34,270 nt of DNA, taken from contig CACFAY010000015.1 in the NCBI GenBank assembly GCA_902564345.1, forward strand, positions 1 through 34,270, in the 5' to 3' direction. A model generated the notes under the pieces. That model was given only the letters and a program-made list of their open reading frames with translations. It was not told the origin of the DNA and did not search any database. This stretch comes from an uncultured SAR324 cluster bacterium. Its GTDB lineage: Bacteria; SAR324; NAC60-12. Position 1 is the first letter of the stretch. Every line of letters starts with the position of its first letter. Shown one piece after another: positions 26,118-34,270 of this stretch. A program made the translations under genes and the position numbers.

Positions 26118-27065
26118 TTAACCACCAACGCGAGACATGACAAGAGAAGATCCAGTAAAGGCTGCATCCTGTTTAAAGGAAATAGATTTTTTTACAAGTT
26201 TTTGCAGAGTTGACTCAGGGTCTTTGTGGTTAAGCAAATGACGTATTGAAACGGTTGAAGGATTACTCAAACAGCCTATAAGATTACCATCAGAAGTTAG
26301 TCGCAAACGGGAACAAGTGGAACAAAAGGGTGCACTTTCATTTGGAATAATTCCAAAAAACCCTCCTGGAACCCAGTATCTAAGTGAAGTAGAATCAGAA
26401 TCAGCAGAAACAGATTGGACTGAGTATCTTTTTGAGATCCTCCTTAGAATTTCATGCATATCTATAAGTTTAAAATCATCCTTTTTATAAAGCGGTCCCA
26501 TTGCCATCAATTCTAAGTAGCGTACTTCAACTCCATGTTCAACTCCATACTCTAGCATTTTAACTATCTCATCTTCATTTTCACCTTTTATAACTACCAT
26601 GTTAATTTTTACCAAAAGACCGTATTTTAAACATGCTTCAATGCCTTCCAATGTTTTATTAAGTTTACCAACTCTACCCATTTGCTTAAATTTTTCTTGG
26701 TCAAGTGAATCAAGACTGACATTCACGTTTTTAAGACCTGCTTCAGCAAGATGCTTAGCTTTTCTTGAAAGCAGTTGTCCATTAGAAGTCAGGCCTATGT
26801 TTTTAATTCCCATTTCACTTATTCCTGAAATTACATTCACTATTTTAGGATGCAACAAGGGCTCGCCTCCAGTCAGGCGTATTTTTTCAATTCCTCCATA
26901 AGCTATTAACAATTTTACAAGATAAAGTATTTTTTCATAATTTAATTGTTCTGGAGAACGCTTATGATCGCTTAAACTTGTAACACAATAAGTGCAAGCC
27001 ATATTGCAGACTTCGCTTAAAGATATACGGAGTTTATTAATATTACGACCGTGCTGGTCTATCAT
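26118..27065 (-). CDS. moaA: GTP 3',8-cyclase (molybdenum cofactor synthesis)
   Basis: Radical SAM enzyme that, with MoaC, converts GTP to cyclic pyranopterin monophosphate, the first step of molybdopterin synthesis. From the chosen start: radical SAM cysteines C20/C24/C27 (CNMACTYC), the SAM motif RLTGGEPLLHP, the C-terminal cluster cysteines CSTCSRLRL...GC with the expected 13-residue spacing, and the essential C-terminal Gly-Gly (MSRVGG). The track starts at a TTG (27083); the ATG at 27065 is preferred because AAAGGAG precedes it at a 7-base spacing, giving 315 residues. No other moa/moe genes are in the window. A probable Moco riboswitch lies directly upstream and overlaps its ribosome-binding site. 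Confidence 0.95.
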   Translation of the reverse strand: MIDQHGRNINKLRISLSEVCNMACTYCVTSLSDHKRSPEQLNYEKILYLVKLLIAYGGIEKIRLTGGEPLLHPKIVNVISGISEMGIKNIGLTSNGQLLSRKAKHLAEAGLKNVNVSLDSLDQEKFKQMGRVGKLNKTLEGIEACLKYGLLVKINMVVIKGENEDEIVKMLEYGVEHGVEVRYLELMAMGPLYKKDDFKLIDMHEILRRISKRYSVQSVSADSDSTSLRYWVPGGFFGIIPNESAPFCSTCSRLRLTSDGNLIGCLSNPSTVSIRHLLNHKDPESTLQKLVKKSISFKQDAAFTGSSLVMSRVGG

Positions 27066-27071
27066 GAAAGG

Positions 27072-27166
27072 TCTCCTTTCCAAAACCGGGAGGCAAACCA
27101 GTTTCCCTGTTCACCCTATCGTTCACTCAACCATGGTTTATACTTTAGGTAAAAGCGAATCGGAGA
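27072..27166 (-). promoter_or_regulatory. Probable molybdenum (or tungsten) cofactor riboswitch in the moaA leader
   Basis: Read on the minus strand, the leader contains GGGAAACTGGTTTGCCTCCC then GGTTTTGGAAAGGAGACC. The GCCTCCCG...TGGAAAGG core matches what I recall of the E. coli moaA Moco RNA. Outer arms TCTCC (27166-27162) and GGAGA (27076-27072) pair to close the element, where E. coli, from memory, pairs ACACU with GGUGU, so the pairing is kept with different bases. Inside, CCTA/TAGG pairs and AACCATGGTT forms a small stem. The closing stem takes in the Shine-Dalgarno, so cofactor binding would block translation. At ~95 nt it is compact, which would fit the variant lacking one stem that has been linked to tungsten cofactor; this last point is inference. 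Confidence 0.75.
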
Positions 27167-27547
27167 TTAATTGAAATTTAATTTGTTTTGAGAAAAAAAT
27201 AGTATTTTATTTTTACAATTAAGTCAAGAAATTTTGCTAAAAAATTTTTGCTCCAGAAGGAAGCACAATTTATGTAAGTAGTATCAATTGAGCGGACATA
27301 GGAATCTACTGACATAACCCCATAAATTTATTATCTTTTAAATCCGATTAAAAAGCTTAATCCCTTGAAATTGCTTACTTTGAGATTCATAATTACTTAG
27401 TAAAACTAACTTCTGAATCAAGTATTTGCTTTTATCAGCTGCAGCCTCTAAGGTAAATCTTTATAGTGCAAAAAAAGTTTTTATACTTTGTACTTTTTTT
27501 GTAAGTAATTTTCTATTTAGAAAAAATTTGTTAAATTCAAATTTATA
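27167..27547. other. Intergenic region between divergent moaA and rsmA
   Basis: About 380 bp of AT-rich DNA beyond the riboswitch-like element. It must hold the leftward moaA promoter and the rightward rsmA promoter, but no confident -35/-10 pair stands out. Its main structure is a perfect 10-bp inverted repeat just upstream of rsmA (listed separately). No ORF, tRNA or array seen. Confidence 0.55.
27469..27501. repeat. Inverted repeat CAAAAAAAGT-N13-ACTTTTTTTG upstream of rsmA
   Basis: Two perfect 10-base arms separated by 13 bases, ending 46 bp before the rsmA ATG. On the plus strand the right arm is a hairpin arm with a run of seven T. It may be an operator, a terminator-like leader structure, or a by-product of poly-A/T runs. 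Confidence 0.35.
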
Positions 27548-28366
27548 ATGGCCAAAAAAAAATGGGGACAGCATTTTCTTAAAAACAAAACTGTTGCAGA
27601 AACAATAGTTAATGTAGCTAAAATTAAAAATGGAGATCAAATACTCGAAATTGGCCCTGGTTATGGAATGCTGACTCAGGCCTTGTTAAATTATAATGCA
27701 TTTGTTACTGCCGTTGAAATTGATCCTGACATCTGCAAAAAACTTCGAACAAAGTTTGAGAGAGAGAAAAATTTCACACTAATTGAGCATGACGTGATGA
27801 AACTTGAGACTAATGCGTTTGAAAAATTAATAAAATTGCCGGCAAAATTAGTAGCAAATCTGCCATACAATATTTCAACTTCATTATTACTTAAGCTACT
27901 GCCAGAGCGAAATATATGGCAGTCTTTTACTGTCATGGTTCAGTTGGAGGTTGGAGAAAGACTTTGCGCTAATCCTGAATCAGGTAAAAAATACGGACCA
28001 TTATCTCTTGCTGGAGCTCTTGGTTTTAAAAAAGAACTCATTAAAGTCATAACACCAGACTATTTTTCTCCTTCTCCAAAAGTAGATTCTTGTCTGATCC
28101 ATCTTTTGCCTAGAAATTCAGGGCTCACTATTGATGAGGAAAAGCTTTTTCTAAAATGGAGTCATTTGTTGTTTCAAAATCGCAGAAAAACATTATTAAA
28201 TGGAATTCGCAAACACTACCCAGAATGGTTTCAAAACTCTAAAGAGTATCTTCGTGAGAAATATGATATGAGAAGGCCGGAAACCTTAGATTTCAATGAA
28301 TGGATGAATCTTTTTCGCAATTTTATAAAACACAAACATAATTCCTTGGGAATTCAAACTATTTAA
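27548..28366 (+). CDS. rsmA: 16S rRNA (adenine(1518)-N6/adenine(1519)-N6)-dimethyltransferase
   Basis: Methylates two adjacent adenosines in the 3' hairpin of 16S rRNA during small-subunit maturation (KsgA). The 272 residues open with KKKWGQHFLKN. SAM motif I is ILEIGPGYGMLTQAL, motif IV is VANLPYNIST, and the C-terminal domain includes PDYFSPSPKVDS and FQNRRKTLLNG. Length and order are standard. It is followed after 13 bp by the S41-like gene, so the two may be co-transcribed. A 10-bp inverted repeat lies upstream. Confidence 0.96.
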   Translation: MAKKKWGQHFLKNKTVAETIVNVAKIKNGDQILEIGPGYGMLTQALLNYNAFVTAVEIDPDICKKLRTKFEREKNFTLIEHDVMKLETNAFEKLIKLPAKLVANLPYNISTSLLLKLLPERNIWQSFTVMVQLEVGERLCANPESGKKYGPLSLAGALGFKKELIKVITPDYFSPSPKVDSCLIHLLPRNSGLTIDEEKLFLKWSHLLFQNRRKTLLNGIRKHYPEWFQNSKEYLREKYDMRRPETLDFNEWMNLFRNFIKHKHNSLGIQTI

Positions 28367-28379
28367 TAATCAAATTAAG

Positions 28380-29831
28380 ATGATTTTCTCAACATTTTTT
28401 AAATACCATCTTTTTATCAAAATTATTATATTATTTTTTACTTTAACTATACATAATTCTATCTTTTGTATAGGTTCTGAAGTAGCAAAATCTCTTGATT
28501 TTTCAGGTAATGGCCCGATATTTCTCTCTAAGAAACAAATTAAGGATGACCTGAATCAGGCCATAGGGCTATTTCGTGACAACTATGTACGTTATAGGGT
28601 TTTGGAAAAGAATGGAATCAATTGGGAAGGAGTTTTCCAAAAACTGGAGAGTTTAATTGTTAAAGATACAAATCCTGTTCTAACACATCATTTTCAAAAA
28701 AAACTTATAAAAGCCTTAGAATTTACAGAAGATTCAAATATACAAGCTAATCTTTTTTTAAAAAAAAGACATTATATTCACAGAGTTGAACCAAAAGCTA
28801 CATTTTATACAAATATAAAGCTAGCACAACGGCAGGAACGTTTTAGGGTTTTACCCGGCAAATATCAAACAAAGAATATAATCAACGATTGGTTTATCAA
28901 TTGTACAAATACACAAGAAGTTTTCTTTCCTGTCTTACCCCAAAGGCAAGCAGAATTATTATTTATGTTGGGAATACAAGCTAACAATCAGCTTAAAAAC
29001 CTTAAATGTACATTCCAAAGTGAATCAGGCGTGAAGCGAGAAAAATTGCTGCCACTGTTTTTTTCAGAGTCTGAAATAAATTTTGAAGAAAGCCCAATTT
29101 ATAAATTCGTTAACGGACGTATTCCTTATATCCGTTGGTACAGAGACGGAAAAGCTGGAGAAAATGACGTAAAGAAATTTTACAAACTAGCAAAAAAACT
29201 TAGAAAATCTCAGGATTTAATTATAGATGTTAGAGGTAATAAAAATGGCAGTTTTAGATTCATTGAGAAATGGCTTAGAGAATTTACGAGAAATCACTGG
29301 AAAAATGTGATCATTAGGGAACGTCAGACAGTTCAAATATTAAATGGTCTTTTAAATCGTGTTCAATGGAACTTGTATAATGACACATCAAGTCATTTTA
29401 TTGGCAAAGGTCAACTTGAACAAAAACGTGAGCAACTTCGTAATTTGATTTTTTATTTCGTTGAAAAAGGACTTGACCAAAAATGGATAGAGACAAAGTT
29501 CATTTTTAACGGCAATAAAGATGCCCCTAAATGGAATACTCACTTGATCATTATTGCAAACAATCATTGCGGCAACGGTTGTCAATTTTTAGCAGCATTG
29601 ACAAAACAGATACCTGATGGAACTCTAATAGGCAAAAATACAGGATCTTTTCCAAAAAATTCATTCAAGCCTATTTTTCAACTAAACAGTTCTCGGATTA
29701 TGCTTACTTTTGAAAACAAATTACATTTGAATCATATGGGTGAGCCCGTTTCAACTTCTGGATATCATCCTGATTATTGGCTATTTTCTCCAATGGGCTT
29801 AACCGATATCATGAGATATGCAAATAAATAA
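28380..29831 (+). CDS. Exported S41-peptidase-like protein, probably without serine nucleophile
   Basis: A 483-residue protein with an N-terminal hydrophobic signal or anchor (residues ~8-30). Two late segments recall the C-terminal processing peptidase family S41: LIIDVRGNKNGS (usual LIIDLRGNPGG) and HLIIIANNHCGNGCQFLAAL followed by LIGKNTGS (usual GxxSASASE...A.AL...LVG..T.G). At the nucleophile position the serines are replaced by a His-Cys-Gly-Asn-Gly-Cys stretch, so it is either catalytically dead, a binding protein, or uses a cysteine. No PDZ domain is apparent. The Phe at -1 makes a lipobox at SIFC unlikely. It sits 13 bp after rsmA and 121 bp before the acyltransferase. The family call rests on two motifs and is moderate. 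Confidence 0.65.
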   Translation: MIFSTFFKYHLFIKIIILFFTLTIHNSIFCIGSEVAKSLDFSGNGPIFLSKKQIKDDLNQAIGLFRDNYVRYRVLEKNGINWEGVFQKLESLIVKDTNPVLTHHFQKKLIKALEFTEDSNIQANLFLKKRHYIHRVEPKATFYTNIKLAQRQERFRVLPGKYQTKNIINDWFINCTNTQEVFFPVLPQRQAELLFMLGIQANNQLKNLKCTFQSESGVKREKLLPLFFSESEINFEESPIYKFVNGRIPYIRWYRDGKAGENDVKKFYKLAKKLRKSQDLIIDVRGNKNGSFRFIEKWLREFTRNHWKNVIIRERQTVQILNGLLNRVQWNLYNDTSSHFIGKGQLEQKREQLRNLIFYFVEKGLDQKWIETKFIFNGNKDAPKWNTHLIIIANNHCGNGCQFLAALTKQIPDGTLIGKNTGSFPKNSFKPIFQLNSSRIMLTFENKLHLNHMGEPVSTSGYHPDYWLFSPMGLTDIMRYANK

Positions 29832-29952
29832 TAATAAGATTTTTGGACTCTATTGTTATTGAGCTAACTTGAATAAAAAGTTTTTCCCTGTCAACATCGT
29901 GTAAGCAATTAATATAAAAAAACCCATGAGTTATTTTTAGAAAAAATAAAAA

Positions 29953-30873
29953 ATGATGACACTCTTCTTAAAAAACACGGCAAGAATACCACTTTTTCTG
30001 ATATTTTTGATATTAAATACAATTTTACATGGATCATTGGTTAGTTTGTGCGGAATAATCAAATTAATTATACCAATTTCAAAATTTCACATCATAATTT
30101 CAAGATTTGCATACTGGATTTCAGGAGGTTATGTCCTTACAAATAATTTTCTGATAAAAGTTTTTTATAATCCTGAATGGGATATAAAGGGACTCGCAAA
30201 CTTAAAAATGAAAGGAACCTATTTAGTTTTATGCAATCATCTTTCACTGCTTGATATTCCTTCATTGCAGCGAATTTTCTTCAAAAAAATCCCATTTTTA
30301 CGTTTTTTCATCAAACAACAATTGATTTTTGTACCTTTTCTTGGACAGAGCCTATGGGCTTTAAACTTTCCCTCTATGAAAAGGTACTCAAAAGAAACTT
30401 TAAACAAACATCCTGAATTGAGTGGTAAAGATTTGGATACTACTAAACGCTCATGTGACAATTTACGTGGACAACCAGTTAGCATGCTTATTTATGCTGA
30501 GGGTACTCGTTTCAATCTTGATAAGCATATAAGGACTAATTCACCTTATAAAAATTTATTGAAACCTCGTGCTGGAGGAGTACATACAGTATTAAGGAGC
30601 CTTGGAGATGAGCTAACTTTCATACTTGATGTAACGCTAGCTTATCCAGGCCATAAATCTCCAAGTTTATTAGATTTTTTACTTGGGAGAGTCCCAAGAG
30701 TTCTAATAAGAGTTAAGGCGCTTAAATTGGGAGAAAATGAAATCCCAACATTTGAGAAAATTAAATCGAAAGAAGGAGCTTTAGCTGTTAGGAACTTCCT
30801 CAATCAGACTTGGGAAGCCAAAGACAAAATTATAAGTAAAATACATTCTGAATCATCAATTCCTGTTATTTAA
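29953..30873 (+). CDS. YihG-like lysophospholipid acyltransferase (PlsC family)
   Basis: Membrane acyltransferase expected to move an acyl chain onto a lysophospholipid or glycerol-3-phosphate derivative. A membrane helix lies at residues ~10-40. The catalytic NHLSLLD (NHx4D, residues 95-101) and EGTR (183-186) are present. The stretch FLRFFIKQQLIFVPFLGQSL and then FPSMKRYSKETLNKHPE is very close to what I recall of E. coli YihG, so I favour that subgroup over classical PlsC. Length 306, typical. Its last 4 bases overlap the convergent tRNA-binding-domain gene. Confidence 0.9.
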   Translation: MMTLFLKNTARIPLFLIFLILNTILHGSLVSLCGIIKLIIPISKFHIIISRFAYWISGGYVLTNNFLIKVFYNPEWDIKGLANLKMKGTYLVLCNHLSLLDIPSLQRIFFKKIPFLRFFIKQQLIFVPFLGQSLWALNFPSMKRYSKETLNKHPELSGKDLDTTKRSCDNLRGQPVSMLIYAEGTRFNLDKHIRTNSPYKNLLKPRAGGVHTVLRSLGDELTFILDVTLAYPGHKSPSLLDFLLGRVPRVLIRVKALKLGENEIPTFEKIKSKEGALAVRNFLNQTWEAKDKIISKIHSESSIPVI

Positions 30874-31205
30874 CCTACAAGCGAACCGTCTTCAACTAAT
30901 TCTGCTGGGGTAAGCAGCACAACATCTTTATTTTGAGAATACACTCCAAGGACCAGAACTTCAGATTTAACTCCAGCAACTCGTCGCGAAGACAAATTTA
31001 CCACGGCCAATATTTGCAAACCAACTAAATCTTCTGGACAGTAATTTTTAGTAATCTGAGCAGAACTAATTTTAGTTCCAAAAGCTCCAAAATCTATGAT
31101 TAACTTATAGGATTGCTTAATTGCTTTGTGATTTAGATTTGCATCGATTATAGTCCCTGTGCGGATTTCCAACTTTTTGAAATCATTAAAAGTAATTTCT
31201 GCCAT
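30870..31205 (-). CDS. CsaA-like tRNA-binding-domain protein
   Basis: A 111-residue single-domain protein made entirely of the OB-fold tRNA-binding domain found at the C-terminus of methionyl-tRNA synthetase and in CsaA. Visible blocks: FKKLEIRTGTIIDA, LIIDFGAFGTKISSAQIT, LVGLQILAVVNLSSRRVAGVKSEVLVLG and a terminal VVLLTPAELVEDGSLVG. CsaA homologues have been described as chaperone-like, tRNA-binding homodimers; its role here is not shown by the context. It lies 46 bp downstream of the ydiJ-type gene on the same strand. Confidence 0.88.
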   Translation of the reverse strand: MAEITFNDFKKLEIRTGTIIDANLNHKAIKQSYKLIIDFGAFGTKISSAQITKNYCPEDLVGLQILAVVNLSSRRVAGVKSEVLVLGVYSQNKDVVLLTPAELVEDGSLVG

Positions 31206-31251
31206 AGAAAATTTTCACGACAATATCCATTAAATTGGAATAAATCATTTT

Positions 31252-34200
31252 TTAGGAAACAAACTTAATCTCTCTTAACAATGCCTGTACTGGATGAAGA
31301 GGACGAAATCCATCAAAACGCTTTACTTGACTTCGACAAGAAAAACCTGTAGCTAATATTTTTTGCCTAGAGAAAGGATCATTTGGAATATTTTTTCTCC
31401 AGCTTAAGTCGTATATACCCAGTGACTCTTCATAATGCTCTGTTTCATGTCCGTATGTTCCGGCCATTCCACAACATCCAGCATCAATAAGCACTAAACC
31501 TAAGCCAAAAAAATTGAAAACATCCTTCCAAAGTCCATGTGATACTTCAGCTGTTGTTTTTTCAGTACAATGCCCAAGCAAATGATATTCTATAATATTT
31601 TGATTTGAATTACCTGAATGCTTTTTAAAATTATCTTGATTCATCATTAAAAATTCTTGTGGTAGTAAAATTTTTTTTTGGAGATAATTTTGTCCGAGAA
31701 TTTTAATATATTCATCCCGATACGTAAGCACAATACTAGGATCAAGTCCTACAATTGGAATCCCTGCACCTCCAACATGTGCAAGCCATTTAGAATTTTT
31801 CTCAGCAACATTCTTGAATTTTTTTAAGAATCCTTTTACATGCAGTGGCTTTCCATTAGGATGGAAAGGAGCAACGTAAACTGAAAAATCTAATTTCTTT
31901 AGCAACTTAAAAAATTCAAATACTACTTGGGATTCATAAAATGAGGTAAATGCATCCTGAAGAATTATTACGCTGCGTTTAGATTCTTCAGCAGAAAGTG
32001 TATAAAGATCATCTAAGTTAAATGTTGTTTTGTCATAATTCAATAGACGCTTTCTCAAAGATTCAGGACTATATTCTGGAAAATCCTTTAAACCAATTTT
32101 ATTTTTTAGAAATTCCCTAAAAAAAGATAAGCCTAAAATTGAATTTATCAACCAAGGCATTTGTGAAAACAAACGGCCAATACTTTCTGTTGAACCCACA
32201 AGATAATCTTTAATCGGATGAAAATATCGTGAATGGTAAAGTTCTAGAAATTTTGAGCGAAAGTCAGGTACATCAACGTTAACAGGACATTGCGTTACGC
32301 AAGCTTTACAGACTAAACATCCACCCATGGAATCATAAACCTCGTGAGAAAAATCATATTCACCCTTAATTTTTCTAATGGTATTAAAAGATTTTATCAG
32401 GAAATTTTTAATTAAACCTTTACGCTTGATTTTAAGAGGAGTTTTTAGCTGATTCAAAGAAATCAACCGTAACCACTCTCGTATCAAAGATGATCTTCCT
32501 TTAGGAGAATGAATATTTTCACGTGTAATTCTTGAAGAAGGACACATTATACTTTCAGGCGAGTAATCTAGACAAGCAGCATTTCCATTGCAGCTCATTG
32601 CAGAACGATATTCATTAAGATAATTCTTATCTATTTGACGTTCTTTCTGTCCACGCAAAGGCCCTTCCAGTGGGACCACATTATCATTGTGAGAGTAAGG
32701 TACTACTATTTTTCCTGGATTTAGACGATTATATGGATCAAAAGCTTCTTTAATGTGCTGCAAATCTTGATGCAATTCCTCGCCAAAAAAATCGGCTGTA
32801 TACTTACTGCGGAAACCACGACCATGCTCGCTCCACATTACACCATCATATTTTTTTACTAATTTAACTACTTTATCGGATAGTTCTCTAATCCATATCT
32901 CCTCTTCAGGCTTTTTTAAGTCTAAAGCTGGTCGAACATGCAAACATCCCACGTCTACGTGTCCATACATTGCATATTCCAAGTCATATGAATCTAATAG
33001 TTTTTTGAAATCACTTATATATCTGGCTAAATTTTTTACGGGAACTGCTGTATCTTCAATAAAAGGTATTGGTTTTCTTTCACCTTCAGTCTTTCCTAAT
33101 AGTCCTACACCTTTTTTACGCAAGTTCCACAGATTTTTTATTTCATTTTGATCAGCAGTTCTATAGTAACCTGTTGCTTTTCCAGACTCATTTTTGTTTC
33201 TTTCAACAACTTTACACAAGAAAGAAATCCTTCGCTCCATTTTAATCTTATTATTCCCACTGAACTCAACTAGATTAATGGTACGGGTAGGTCGAGTTAT
33301 TTTTCCTGAATTTGTTTTTTCATCAGCAATGAATGACTTTATTTTATTATATATTTCGTCTGTTCTAGCAAGACTGAGAATTTTTTCGTCGATTGTCTCA
33401 ATTGCAGCCGGTTCAGACTCAACCAATATTTCTGCATCTCTAAGCGCATCATCAAAACTCTCGTATTTCAATACAAGTAGATGCTTATATTTTGGAATTT
33501 TAGTCAAACGTAATTTTGCCTCACATACAACTGCCAAAGTCCCTTCTGATCCACAAAGTAGATAGTTTAGATTGAATCTATTTTCAGGATTATCAAATAC
33601 CTTGGCAAGATTATATCCTGTCATGAAACGGTTCATTCTCGGGAAGATTCTGTCAATAAGGTCTGCTTTTTTAGAAACAATTTCATCTACTATCTTAAAT
33701 ACTTTTCCCGTAAGACCCGGTTTGTTTTTAAATTCAATTAACTCGTATTCATCAAGCGGTATAGATTTTAAAAATTCACCATTTGAGAGTACACATGACA
33801 GTTCCATTACATGATTACTCGTGCGTCCATAGACTCTCGAACCTTTCCCACATGCGTCAGTATTTACCATACCCCCTAATGTCGCTCTGTTACTGGGCGA
33901 TAAATCAGGTGCAAAAAAGACATTATATGGCTCAAGAAATTTGTTCAACTGATCCAAAACCACCCCAGGCTCCACTCTTACCCAACCCTGCTTGAGATTA
34001 ATTTCAAGTATTCGATTCATAAAACGTGAACAATCCAGCACAATACCATCTGACAGTGATTGTCCATTTGTGCCTGTACCACCTCCACGAGCTGTGATTT
34101 TGATGTCTTTGCAAAAATATTTTTTCCCAGCAATAGACATCACTTTCTGAATGTCACTTATGTTTTTTGGTGAAATAATTGCCTGGGGTAAGACCTGATA

Positions 34201-34270
34201 TATACTGTTATCAGTTGAAGTTACAACTCGTGAGGCATAATCATGATTAATTTTTCCAGAAAATTTACTA
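31252..34270 (-). CDS. ydiJ: YdiJ-type D-2-hydroxyglutarate dehydrogenase (FAD/Fe-S), 5' partial
   Basis: Two-part oxidoreductase: an N-terminal FAD_binding_4/FAD-oxidase_C dehydrogenase and a C-terminal Fe-S/CCG half, as in E. coli YdiJ, reported to oxidise D-2-hydroxyglutarate. FAD motifs: ARGGGTGTNGQSLSDG and LCGSEGTLAVVCEAKL; substrate region MYGHVDVGCLHVRPALD and SEHGRGFRSKY. Fe-S cysteines lie in CLVCKACVTQCPVNVDVP; C-terminal marks are GHCTEKT and GCCGMAGTYGHE. The track begins at 34143, but the frame stays open to the right edge and reads VTSTDNSIYQVLPQAIISP, the true start of the FAD domain, so the gene runs out of the window. About 1005 residues are present; the family is ~1018, so only a few are missing. 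Confidence 0.93.
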   Translation of the reverse strand, partial: SKFSGKINHDYASRVVTSTDNSIYQVLPQAIISPKNISDIQKVMSIAGKKYFCKDIKITARGGGTGTNGQSLSDGIVLDCSRFMNRILEINLKQGWVRVEPGVVLDQLNKFLEPYNVFFAPDLSPSNRATLGGMVNTDACGKGSRVYGRTSNHVMELSCVLSNGEFLKSIPLDEYELIEFKNKPGLTGKVFKIVDEIVSKKADLIDRIFPRMNRFMTGYNLAKVFDNPENRFNLNYLLCGSEGTLAVVCEAKLRLTKIPKYKHLLVLKYESFDDALRDAEILVESEPAAIETIDEKILSLARTDEIYNKIKSFIADEKTNSGKITRPTRTINLVEFSGNNKIKMERRISFLCKVVERNKNESGKATGYYRTADQNEIKNLWNLRKKGVGLLGKTEGERKPIPFIEDTAVPVKNLARYISDFKKLLDSYDLEYAMYGHVDVGCLHVRPALDLKKPEEEIWIRELSDKVVKLVKKYDGVMWSEHGRGFRSKYTADFFGEELHQDLQHIKEAFDPYNRLNPGKIVVPYSHNDNVVPLEGPLRGQKERQIDKNYLNEYRSAMSCNGNAACLDYSPESIMCPSSRITRENIHSPKGRSSLIREWLRLISLNQLKTPLKIKRKGLIKNFLIKSFNTIRKIKGEYDFSHEVYDSMGGCLVCKACVTQCPVNVDVPDFRSKFLELYHSRYFHPIKDYLVGSTESIGRLFSQMPWLINSILGLSFFREFLKNKIGLKDFPEYSPESLRKRLLNYDKTTFNLDDLYTLSAEESKRSVIILQDAFTSFYESQVVFEFFKLLKKLDFSVYVAPFHPNGKPLHVKGFLKKFKNVAEKNSKWLAHVGGAGIPIVGLDPSIVLTYRDEYIKILGQNYLQKKILLPQEFLMMNQDNFKKHSGNSNQNIIEYHLLGHCTEKTTAEVSHGLWKDVFNFFGLGLVLIDAGCCGMAGTYGHETEHYEESLGIYDLSWRKNIPNDPFSRQKILATGFSCRSQVKRFDGFRPLHPVQALLREIKFVS

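Noticed and set aside
27066-27083. TTG start of moaA at 27083
   Set aside because: It would translate through the riboswitch closing arm and Shine-Dalgarno; the ATG at 27065 has an AAAGGAG at good spacing and the normal MoaA N-terminus.
33194-33565. 123-residue plus-strand ORF inside the ydiJ-type gene
   Set aside because: It lies wholly opposite a well-conserved FAD domain and has no recognisable domain; treated as a shadow.
1-34270. CRISPR array, tRNA genes, insertion sequences, phage or defence islands
   Set aside because: Reading the intergenic gaps showed no spaced direct repeats, no cloverleaf with a T-loop motif, no transposase or integrase and no terminal inverted repeats flanking genes.

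Overview
The window is a 34.3 kb, strongly AT-rich, densely coded bacterial chromosome segment. It carries lipid A synthesis (lpxB), a Tol/Pal envelope machine, a lipoprotein signal peptidase and probable outer-membrane and secreted proteins, so the host is Gram-negative. It makes tetrapyrroles by the C5 route (glutamyl-tRNA reductase), which argues against an ordinary alphaproteobacterium. Several proteins (YdiJ-type dehydrogenase, YihG-type acyltransferase) look proteobacterial. An uncultivated, low-GC, deltaproteobacterium-like or SAR324-like marine lineage would fit, but this is a guess from gene content only. There is no integrase, transposase, phage gene, CRISPR array, tRNA or rRNA that I can see; this is core chromosome rather than an island.

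Layout. 1-4565 (+): a 5'-truncated Pal/OmpA-like gene, tolQ/exbB, tolR/exbD, lpxB and tldD. 4612-9230 (-): a probable four-gene operon reading leftward, made of a methylglutaconyl/enoyl-CoA hydratase-like protein, a small exported protein, a TerB-like + DUF2225-like zinc-ribbon protein and an unrecognised coiled-coil protein whose start overlaps the stop of its neighbour. 9231-9786: an AT-rich gap between divergent genes. 9787-11500 (+): an AMMECR1-domain protein overlapping pyrD. 11506-15221 (-): hemA-hemC-fprA. 15368-20784 (+): pgsA, hslV-hslU, a type-4 uracil-DNA glycosylase with a long N-terminal extension, hisS and lspA. 21017-27065 (-): moaA behind a probable Moco riboswitch, an FMN-binding glutamate synthase-like protein, an acetolactate-synthase-like ThDP enzyme and a dihydrolipoamide-dehydrogenase homologue that has lost both redox cysteines. 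27548-30873 (+): rsmA, an S41-peptidase-like exported protein apparently lacking its serine nucleophile, and a YihG-type acyltransferase. 30870-34270 (-): a CsaA-like tRNA-binding-domain protein and a ydiJ-type D-2-hydroxyglutarate dehydrogenase running off the window.

Most genes are housekeeping. The parts I would look at twice are the TerB/DUF2225 + coiled-coil pair (no function recognised), the cysteine-less Lpd homologue coupled to a ThDP enzyme, the moaA leader, and the degenerate S41-like protein. I did not find a clear-cut new multi-gene defence or mobile system. Three starts in the ORF track were moved here (pyrD, pgsA, moaA), and the two edge genes were extended to the window ends because their frames stay open.
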